Part shown: positions 57,271-64,000 of the stretch, in pieces
How the letters are laid out: the number at the start of each line of letters is the position of its first letter
Position numbering within the stretch: position 1 is the stretch's first letter
The notes under the pieces: generated by a model
What the model was told of the DNA's origin: nothing
What the model saw: only the letters and a program-made list of their open reading frames with translations
The model's database searches: none
Position numbers and translations under genes: made by a program
DNA from: Volvox africanus
Lineage: Eukaryota > Chlorophyta > Chlorophyceae > Chlamydomonadales > Volvocaceae
Assembly (NCBI GenBank): GCA_030268105.1
Contig: BSDZ01000015.1
Location: 3,251,501 to 3,315,500 of the forward strand
DNA length: 64,000 nt
Reading direction: 5' to 3'

Positions 57271-60200
57271 CTAAAGCCCCTGCTCTGTTCTTGCTGCTCC
57301 ATGGTTGGTGATGTCAACCGGATCTGCACACCGCATTTGCGTGCCAACTATGGCTAGGATGGGATGTTGTGGTCCCACTTGATCCCAGCCATAGTGAGGT
57401 ATTCCCAACGCTGCAAAAGAATGCAAGCGTGCCCAAAAGTCGGCAACTGTACGGGCCTGTGCACGGTCCAGGGGTGAGGTTGCTGTTTGTGTTGGAGTGT
57501 CCATTGCTGGCTGTGTCGTAGAGATGATTGGATGGGTGTTGGCATCTTCCTCTTCCTCTTGAGGGAACCCCCCTGAACGGTTGAAGAAGTCAGTAATAGC
57601 CCGTTGACGGGGTCCCTGCTCTGCTGTGTGGGTCTGTTGTTGCTGCCGCCGTCTGTGGGTAGAAGGCCACTGTGGCCTGTGTTCTCTTGTTGCCGCCCGG
57701 AGACAGTGCCTGCCATATTCCATAGAAGATAAGGCTGCCAAAGCTATCACGTCCCATGGGGCCTGCTCGCAACCGGGAGGTGCTTGGACAAGCCATAGCT
57801 GTTGCCTGGTCAAGCCCCCTTCAATGGTGGCTGATGTCGGCAATGGCAGATGTCTGTCAATCTGTTCTCGCACCGCCTTGGCTATAGGGCACTCCCAGAA
57901 GTGGTGCAGGCGTGGGGAGCAAGGTTGATCAGTATCAGCTCCATAGCTGCCACACCCACATGGTTTGATGGGCACCCTGGAAAGATGTGTGTTGCCAGGT
58001 ATGGGTATCCCATCGACCACCAAACGCCACAGCGTCTCTTTGTTTTTATTTTCCCACCGAACTGCTGTCCACAGCCTGCCTAGGGTTGCCTGAAAGCGCT
58101 GGAGGTTAGTGACAGGACAGGGAGGAGCTGGACCGTCTGTTGGCATCCCTTGCGCCTCCTGCACAAAAGCTGACAAGAGCTCCAATCGCTCCTCCGCTGT
58201 TGAAACCCCTTGCAGCTGAGTAGCTTGGCTTACCGTGAGGTTGTAGAGAGGCACTATACCCGAGTCCCCTGGCAATCTCCAGCCCAAACGCCTGACGATC
58301 ATGGCCATGACTGTGGTGCGGTCTGGTGGTGCTGGCATCTGCTGCTGCATTCTGTCCTCCACCCTGTCCGGCTGTTGGGGTTGTAAGCGGTTGACTACCT
58401 TCCGTGCTGCTGCTATCCATGCCGGGCTGATATCGTTGCATAGAGCCGAGAGAGCCATACGGGTAGACTCCTTGTCTCGCAGTTGGGTGGGGCTAGCTGA
58501 GGGGTCTAGAAACTGTTGGGTCCAGTCTAGCCAGGTCATGTACTGAGGGAGGGGTATTTGGTCATGCTCCAGCATGTCGTACACCCTTACCAGGTCCCCA
58601 ACTGTGAGCAGTTTTCTGCATGAAGCCATCAGTGGGTGACGGGTTTCCAGGCCTGGGCGGTGGTTGTTACCATTGATGCTTCCCCCATTGTCCGAATTGT
58701 TGGGCAGCAAAGGATTTCCCCAGAGAGCAGCCGCCCAGCACCAGTCTCCAGGGGCTAAAGGTGGGTTGCTGACATCTTCTAGTGGTGGGAGGTGCCCTAA
58801 AGCCCCTACAATTCGGCTGATCTCCTCAGGCAAGGTCTCTCCACCCAGCCAGGGCCCAGTTGCCTGGGCAGTGGTAAGGGCCCAAGGTTTAAAGGCCGGA
58901 TGGGTGATCTCCAGGTAGGTGGCCAGGGTCCGGATCCAGGGGTGGAGGCTTCGAACATTACCACTAGTAACTGGCTCTTCCTCTTCTTCAGCAACCGTAT
59001 TCATCGCCGTGTCCAGAAGCATTACCCTCTCTCTCTCTCTCCTGGCCATCAGGGCCCCTCGGATGAATCGCACTGCCCACATGGCTTGTCTTGCCCGAAT
59101 GTGTTGCCTGAGGGGCAGTAGGCCAAAACCACCAGTTGATGGGTGTCCCACCAAGAGTCTGCTAGGTACTCCAGTGAAGCGCTGGCCCTGGTCTTCTGGG
59201 CCCTGTTTCCGATCTACAAGGCGAGCAGCTAAGCGTTCAATGTAGGTCAGAGTGGTATCTGGAGGTGGTCCACCATGCTCCATATGCCAAGTGACTGTTT
59301 GCAGGCAATAGTTGGAGACTGCTGCAGCCCGACCAAAGGCAGAGAGCGGATAATGGGCTAGGCGTTGCATCCTCGTGTAGGCCAGGGCTAGCATCTCCGG
59401 CCAGTCTGGTTGGGGCGGCTGCAGTTGGTTGTCCATTGGCAAGTTAAGGGCTGTCGCAGTGGTGACCACCTTCAGGCCATTTATTGTGCTTCCCTGATGG
59501 TGGTCGTCCACAGCCCCTATGGGTAGGATTTCCATCTTATCCAGGTTCAGGTGTTGACCTGATGCCCGGGCAAAAGTGTCCATGGCTTCAAGGAAGGCTG
59601 GCACGGATTCCTCTCCTTCAAGGGCCACTTCTGCATCATCAGCAAACTGACAGGCTGTGACCCTGTCTTCATCTGAAGGCAATAGGCGGAGGCCTATCTC
59701 TTGGCTCTTTAGCCAGCTGAACAAGGCCTGGGCAACAAAGAGATACAGCAGGGGTGCTAGAGGGCAACCCTGTCTTACCCCTGCTTCCATTTTAACAAGC
59801 CTGGATTTGAAACCGTTCACCATGGCTCTTGCCCGCGTGTTGCTAAGCAATATCCGGGTCCAACTGCAAAGCTGTGGGCCTGCTCCCATCGCCTCCATCG
59901 CCCCCATCAGGAAGTTGCGGTCCACTGTGTCATAAGCTTTTGCGAAGTCCAGGAAGGCCAGCAGACCTTGGCGGTTCAATTTCCGTAAGAGATGAGGCAG
60001 ATGGCGTAGAAAGAGAACACTGGCCCCGATGAGCCTCTTGGGCAGAAAAGCTGACTGCTCAGGGCTAATGATTCGTCCCAGGGCTGGCCCTAGGCGATTT
60101 GCCAGCACCTTGGCCAGCAAGCGGTAGTCCGAGCAAAGCAGTGTGATAGGGCGGTAGTTACCAGGCTGTTTGGGGTCTCCCTTCTTGTAAAGCACCTTAA

Positions 60201-61920
60201 TGATACCATCCAGAAAGCCTGTTGGCACCTGTCCTGTTTTGCCGATAGCCGTGAAGAGGGCTGCCATGGTATGGCCAATCTCTGGCCAGAACTTGCGGTA
60301 CAGATCCGTTGGGATGCCATCCCATCCGGGTGCTTTGCCTGGCTGGCTCTTCTTCAGTGCGAAACCCAGCTCAGTCACAGCAATGGTCGGGGACCCAGCC
60401 ACTTCGTCAGCTTCCTCAGGGAGTCGGATGTTGGCTGCTGCTAACTGGGTTAGCACTGACTGGCGATCTTCAGGAGTGGTGAAGTCTGGGGCTCTGCATA
60501 CCCCTGCCCAAAAGTCCGCTACGACCTGTGGTAGCTGTGCTGGATTAGTGACCAGTCGGCCTGAGTGTGCCTGGAGTGCCACTGGGGCTGTTTGCTGGTC
60601 CTGGATTTGGGTTTGCAGGAAGGTTGTCAGAGCTGGGCCAGGACGCTCTCCTGCGTGTAACCAGTGGACCCGGGTCTTTTTTGCCACCCTGGCGTTGTCC
60701 TCAATATGCACCCTAGCCAGTCTTGCTTGGGCATCTATGAGCTGCTGTAGTAGGTGTGGTGAGTGCGGCATAGTATCGAGGGCTTGTTGGGCCTGTTGGA
60801 CCCCAAGGTAGGCCTCCTGGGTATGAGCACCTGGCTGCTGTCTGCGCTGTTGCGCTACCTTGTTGAGTTGGTGTGCTAGGAAGGTTAGTCGGCGTTTAAA
60901 ACCAGGCCACCAAGCAATAAGGTTGCCCGGATTCTCTTCGACTGAGGGTGCCTCTTGGCATTGGTTCCGGATCCACTCCGCCATGCTTGTAGCCAAATCC
61001 TCATGGTCAGTGAAGGCCATGCGTATACGCTTGATGCCTGGGCCCTTGACCTCATTTTTGCAAGGTAGGAGATGAAGTGTGGCAAGACGGTGGTCTGAGG
61101 CTGTGTGGAAGGAGATGGCTGTATGGCATAGGTACGGCAGCTTGGCTTCATTGATGTAGATGCGATCTAGGCGTGAACCGCCTGGGGTGGGTGCATGGTA
61201 CAGGTGAGTGAAGTCACGGCGCCTTGGGTGGAGGTATCGGTGGGTATCTACCATCTGTGGGCCTGCCCGCTGCCGCATCTCAGTGATAGGCCTATCTGCT
61301 TGACGCCCATCTCTTCCTGCGGACGAGTCCCACTCTGGGTTTTCCACAAAGTTGAAGTCTCCTGCCCAGATAAGGGTGGTGTCCCTATTGTCCTCCATGG
61401 CTTGCGTTGTGGTGGCAGCCAGGGCGTTCTCGAAGAGTTGTCGCCGGGTTTCCGCAGCCATCGAGGTAGTGCCAGGTGGGAGGTAGATATTGCAGATGTG
61501 CAGGCGGTGTCCCCCCCAGTGGAGGATACAGTCGGTGAAACGGCCTCTCGTACATGTATGCTGGGGTGTTGCCAGTTTAGGTGCCAGAGCTGAAGCTAGC
61601 CCCTGTCTGATGAGGATGAGCACTCCTGCTGTGTGCGTCGAGTTAGACCAAGAGTAGGCTGCTATCTTCCAGTTTTGTGTGTGGATCTGTTTGGTGGCAT
61701 AACGAAGATCCCGTTCAAACAGGCATTGGTGCTGGAGGGTAGTGTGGTGGGTTTCCTGCAGACATACAACATCCAGCCGCTGCTCAGCCCATTGACGTAC
61801 CGCTGCCTGAAGTCGACTGCCATGAGAGGCCAGAAGCCCTCGCATATTGTGCGTGGCTATGCGCAGTGGATGCCCTGAGATAGCTCCCTGCCGCTGACTT
61901 CTCTTGTTGCCTCTGGACAT
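57271..61920 (-). CDS. LINE ORF2: endonuclease and reverse transcriptase, intact
   Basis: 1549 residues. An APE-type endonuclease fills residues ~18-285 (IATHNMRG, CLQETHH, WAGDFNFVENP, RLDRIYI, SDHRLATL), with the catalytic Asn, Glu, Asp and His in place. Reverse transcriptase spans ~520-800 (GKAPGWDGIPTDLY, VLYKKGDP, NYRPITLL, AFLDFAKAYDTVD, GVRQGCPLAPLLY, FADDAEVAL with the FADD catalytic pair). Residues ~1320-1345 hold a CGCGSY...C...HHFWEC zinc-binding motif typical of LINE C-termini. At residues 1439-1446 is QRAITDFF, a perfect PIP-box consensus. The ATG overlaps the ORF1 stop as TAATG. The protein nicks target DNA and primes reverse transcription of its own RNA. Confidence 0.95.
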   Translation of the reverse strand: MSRGNKRSQRQGAISGHPLRIATHNMRGLLASHGSRLQAAVRQWAEQRLDVVCLQETHHTTLQHQCLFERDLRYATKQIHTQNWKIAAYSWSNSTHTAGVLILIRQGLASALAPKLATPQHTCTRGRFTDCILHWGGHRLHICNIYLPPGTTSMAAETRRQLFENALAATTTQAMEDNRDTTLIWAGDFNFVENPEWDSSAGRDGRQADRPITEMRQRAGPQMVDTHRYLHPRRRDFTHLYHAPTPGGSRLDRIYINEAKLPYLCHTAISFHTASDHRLATLHLLPCKNEVKGPGIKRIRMAFTDHEDLATSMAEWIRNQCQEAPSVEENPGNLIAWWPGFKRRLTFLAHQLNKVAQQRRQQPGAHTQEAYLGVQQAQQALDTMPHSPHLLQQLIDAQARLARVHIEDNARVAKKTRVHWLHAGERPGPALTTFLQTQIQDQQTAPVALQAHSGRLVTNPAQLPQVVADFWAGVCRAPDFTTPEDRQSVLTQLAAANIRLPEEADEVAGSPTIAVTELGFALKKSQPGKAPGWDGIPTDLYRKFWPEIGHTMAALFTAIGKTGQVPTGFLDGIIKVLYKKGDPKQPGNYRPITLLCSDYRLLAKVLANRLGPALGRIISPEQSAFLPKRLIGASVLFLRHLPHLLRKLNRQGLLAFLDFAKAYDTVDRNFLMGAMEAMGAGPQLCSWTRILLSNTRARAMVNGFKSRLVKMEAGVRQGCPLAPLLYLFVAQALFSWLKSQEIGLRLLPSDEDRVTACQFADDAEVALEGEESVPAFLEAMDTFARASGQHLNLDKMEILPIGAVDDHHQGSTINGLKVVTTATALNLPMDNQLQPPQPDWPEMLALAYTRMQRLAHYPLSAFGRAAAVSNYCLQTVTWHMEHGGPPPDTTLTYIERLAARLVDRKQGPEDQGQRFTGVPSRLLVGHPSTGGFGLLPLRQHIRARQAMWAVRFIRGALMARRERERVMLLDTAMNTVAEEEEEPVTSGNVRSLHPWIRTLATYLEITHPAFKPWALTTAQATGPWLGGETLPEEISRIVGALGHLPPLEDVSNPPLAPGDWCWAAALWGNPLLPNNSDNGGSINGNNHRPGLETRHPLMASCRKLLTVGDLVRVYDMLEHDQIPLPQYMTWLDWTQQFLDPSASPTQLRDKESTRMALSALCNDISPAWIAAARKVVNRLQPQQPDRVEDRMQQQMPAPPDRTTVMAMIVRRLGWRLPGDSGIVPLYNLTVSQATQLQGVSTAEERLELLSAFVQEAQGMPTDGPAPPCPVTNLQRFQATLGRLWTAVRWENKNKETLWRLVVDGIPIPGNTHLSRVPIKPCGCGSYGADTDQPCSPRLHHFWECPIAKAVREQIDRHLPLPTSATIEGGLTRQQLWLVQAPPGCEQAPWDVIALAALSSMEYGRHCLRAATREHRPQWPSTHRRRQQQQTHTAEQGPRQRAITDFFNRSGGFPQEEEEDANTHPIISTTQPAMDTPTQTATSPLDRAQARTVADFWARLHSFAALGIPHYGWDQVGPQHPILAIVGTQMRCADPVDITNHGAARTEQGL

Positions 61921-62444
61921 TATTCGGCTTGGGTTTCCCGGTTGGGGGGGTCATACTCCTTCCCATCGCAGTCCATGTCCTGGGATGGGTTGGGGTTGTT
62001 TTTGGTTTGCCGGGGACGCCGAGTGGGTGTCCGCCGTGGTCGGAGTGCCTCCTTGGTTATACCACCTGATACCGTTGACTCCCTCTCCTTCCGTTGCAAG
62101 GCTAGTTTGGCCTTCCGGGCTTGCCTTGCCCTCTCTGTTTGGGCCATGTGCCGCTGGGCTCGTACCTCCTCTGGCAGGTGGGTCAGTCGCTGCTTGCGAA
62201 TTTTGTTTTGTTGGGTTCTGGTGAGGGCGTGGCTGTTTGAGGTATGCTCTTGTGCCCTGGCCCTGGAGAGTGAGCGTCCAGCTGGTGCGTTGACCTCGTT
62301 CACCACCCCCTGGTTGTCTGGCTTTGATGCTGGTTGGGGAGGTGGTGGTTGGGCTGCACATTCTGTGACTACATCAGTGGTATTAGTCGGGGTTCTGGGT
62401 TTGCATGCTGCTGTAGCGGCTTTGGCTGCTGCTTCCCTGGCCAT
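61920..62444 (-). CDS. LINE ORF1, short basic protein, possibly 5'-truncated
   Basis: 174 residues, Ala-rich at the start (MAREAAAKAATAACK), then rich in Arg, Gln and Lys (TRTQQNKIRKQRLTHL, ERARQARKAKLALQRKE). It ends acidic (DMDCDGKEYDPP). No RRM or CCHC motif is seen, unlike full-length ORF1 proteins of many LINEs, consistent with loss of the 5' part or a simple nucleic-acid-binding basic protein. Its TAA overlaps the ORF2 ATG by one base, an arrangement used for termination-reinitiation in some LINEs. Confidence 0.6.
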   Translation of the reverse strand: MAREAAAKAATAACKPRTPTNTTDVVTECAAQPPPPQPASKPDNQGVVNEVNAPAGRSLSRARAQEHTSNSHALTRTQQNKIRKQRLTHLPEEVRAQRHMAQTERARQARKAKLALQRKERESTVSGGITKEALRPRRTPTRRPRQTKNNPNPSQDMDCDGKEYDPPNRETQAE

Positions 62445-62470
62445 TGCTGCTGTTGCGGCTGCTTCGATGA

Positions 62471-64000
62471 TAGCTTATATGTATGTGTACTGTATAAATG
62501 ATCGACAACCTCGTCAATTGAGCAAACGAACGAACGAGGCAGGTCCAGCAGCAGTTCCACCATCCTTCATTTCCAGGCAGGAAGGGTGAACCTCGCTGTC
62601 TGCTGCATTCATCTTTCAAAATCACGCAAACCTGAGCTCATCAGCAGCCGCCACTTATTAGCAGCCGCATACAGATAGGCACGCTTACATACAACGTCAA
62701 AACAGATTCACAATTCGAACATAAGAAGCAATTGATTGCATGGCAGCAATCCAACATGTAGATATAGGTAATCTTCGTACCAGCAGTGGCCAGCGCAGCA
62801 GAGGTCAGCAGGCAGCAGTAAAATCAGTGGGAGAGCACTCAGTAAAGTCATGGATAGATTACGTGCGGGATGCGGTGTCGTCAATCGATTTCAAATTTCA
62901 ATAAACCATTTCACCCCCAAACACGCTCGTTGCTTGTGGATGCGCTATGCGGATGTTGCTTGGTGCTGAAACATCCATCATGAGGGATGTATCTGATACT
63001 TGCTTGCAAAGTTGGCTGCTACACGACGTAACGGGTAACCCCGCGGCTATAGGAAGCTATCTAATAAGCAAGTTAGCTGCTAGCCGCTAACTAGCGGCTG
63101 GCTATTCATCACTCCTATGCCTAGGTAGTCGCAACTGGCGGCAGTTGACATACAGCGAGCGTCTATCTTGAGACCAAGCAACTCCCTGCACCTATACATG
63201 CATGTTTGTATTGCATGGTAACATACGTAGATCTTGTGTGTACGTGCATTTTAAGCAAGCAAGCAAGTAGGTGACCGATAGATACAAATTGATGACACAT
63301 ACAGCATGGATGCAGCAGATGAGCAGAGCGAGCCACAGCAGGCGTAATAAGCAAGAAGCGAGCCGACAACGCGCGTGCGTGCGTGTTATTAGTTCGCAAT
63401 TCATGTCTAGCCAGCATGTATGTCTATGCCTCTTTATATATGCCAAAATCTCAATGTATGTCCTCCCCGTGAATCGCGGCCAAGCAAGCCCGCTCATTAT
63501 GCGCCCAATAGATAACGTGCATGGTTGCTTGCTTGCGCCGCGGCCGTATCTTGGCAATCCAGATGCAGTAACATTCAGTATCATATATCTACCTAGGTAG
63601 GTCGATAGGTAGGTTTGGACAGCGGCGGGTGCCTTCAGCACTTAGCTAGGCCGTCTCACCCAACCTGTTGTACCTCTCCTTCGTGTTTGCTCATAAGTAT
63701 CTGCACGTCTGAAGGCTTTCGACACCGATGCGCGAGCACTTGCAAGTACAACAAGGCAAGCGCGAGCAAACAGAGACAGCGGAAGACTTCAAGACAAGAA
63801 GAGATATAACTTACAGTCTTACAGATCGAAGTGGTGCAATGGACGAAATCGCCGTCAGCACCGGAAGCAAGCAATCATCATGCGGCGGTGATAGCGAAGT
63901 TTAGGCTTAGCTCGGGCTAAGTAGAGTAGCGTATAGCAATGATAATGTAGAACACACGAGTGTTCTCCGGTATCGAATGTCTTGTCTTGCTTAGCCGTCC
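62471..64000. other. No supported gene
   Basis: Short frames on both strands only. Small inverted repeats are present, for example AGCCGCTA next to TAGCGGCT at about 63090-63110, and a (GGTA)-like patch at 63590-63615. Nothing else was recognised. Confidence 0.4.

Larger units (their letters stand above)
56616..62470 (-). mobile_element. APE-type (L1-like) LINE retrotransposon
   Basis: Minus-strand non-LTR element with ORF1 (62444-61920), ORF2 (61920-57271) and a ~650 nt 3' UTR whose end is defined by the truncated copy at 40141-40378 (shared end GAGTCGCCCACAGTGTAA). It has no long poly(A) tail. The 5' limit is uncertain: the ORF1 frame is closed by a stop just upstream of 62460, so this copy may be 5'-truncated. 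ORF2 is uninterrupted, which suggests recent activity. Confidence 0.9.

Noticed and set aside
57590..62625. Open frames on the + strand across the LINE
   Set aside because: Antisense shadows of ORF1 and ORF2 without domains of their own.

Overview
Nuclear DNA of a green alga, most likely a volvocine (Volvox/Chlamydomonas-like) species. The clues are many short exons with canonical GT-AG introns, TGTAA (UGUAA) motifs downstream of stop codons, a secreted protein with a Kazal-like CPxxYDPV...YNEC module, a large APE-type LINE, and dense interspersed repeats. No lineage could be tested without a search. All exon boundaries were derived by eye from splice sites, reading phase and family resemblance.

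Layout. 193-1086 (+): 3' part of a Nudix hydrolase gene. 7078-10082 (+): complete 9-exon ADP-ribosylglycohydrolase-family gene. 11697-14067 (+): weakly supported Ala/Gly/Pro-rich open frames. 16479-22066 (-): secreted protein with a Kazal-like module and a trypsin/V8-like protease domain whose catalytic His and Ser are replaced; its first intron holds about 600 bp of a hexanucleotide repeat. 24087-28784 (-): TFIIF beta subunit, 9 exons. 29813-35664 (+): CDC73/parafibromin of the Paf1 complex. These last two Pol II genes are divergent, with a long-inverted-repeat MITE-like element between them. 38090-40726 (+): glycosyltransferase-like gene with an in-frame stop, a dead LINE 3' end in its last intron, and a 4.3-kb CACTA-like element just after its stop codon. 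46546-53993 (+): complete 17-exon Ku70. 56616-62470 (-): LINE with intact ORF2 and short ORF1. The ends and gaps are mostly repeats or hold nothing I can support.

Functional themes. The recognisable single-copy genes are core nuclear functions: basal transcription (TFIIF beta), elongation (CDC73) and double-strand-break repair (Ku70). Several introns share dispersed repeats with one another.

The most surprising element is inside Ku70 intron 13. About 330 bp of AT-rich sequence with no ATG reads as the N-terminal half of a bacterial HlyD/EmrA-type membrane-fusion (periplasmic adaptor) protein. This looks like a horizontally acquired bacterial gene fragment, perhaps rickettsial, sitting in a repair gene.
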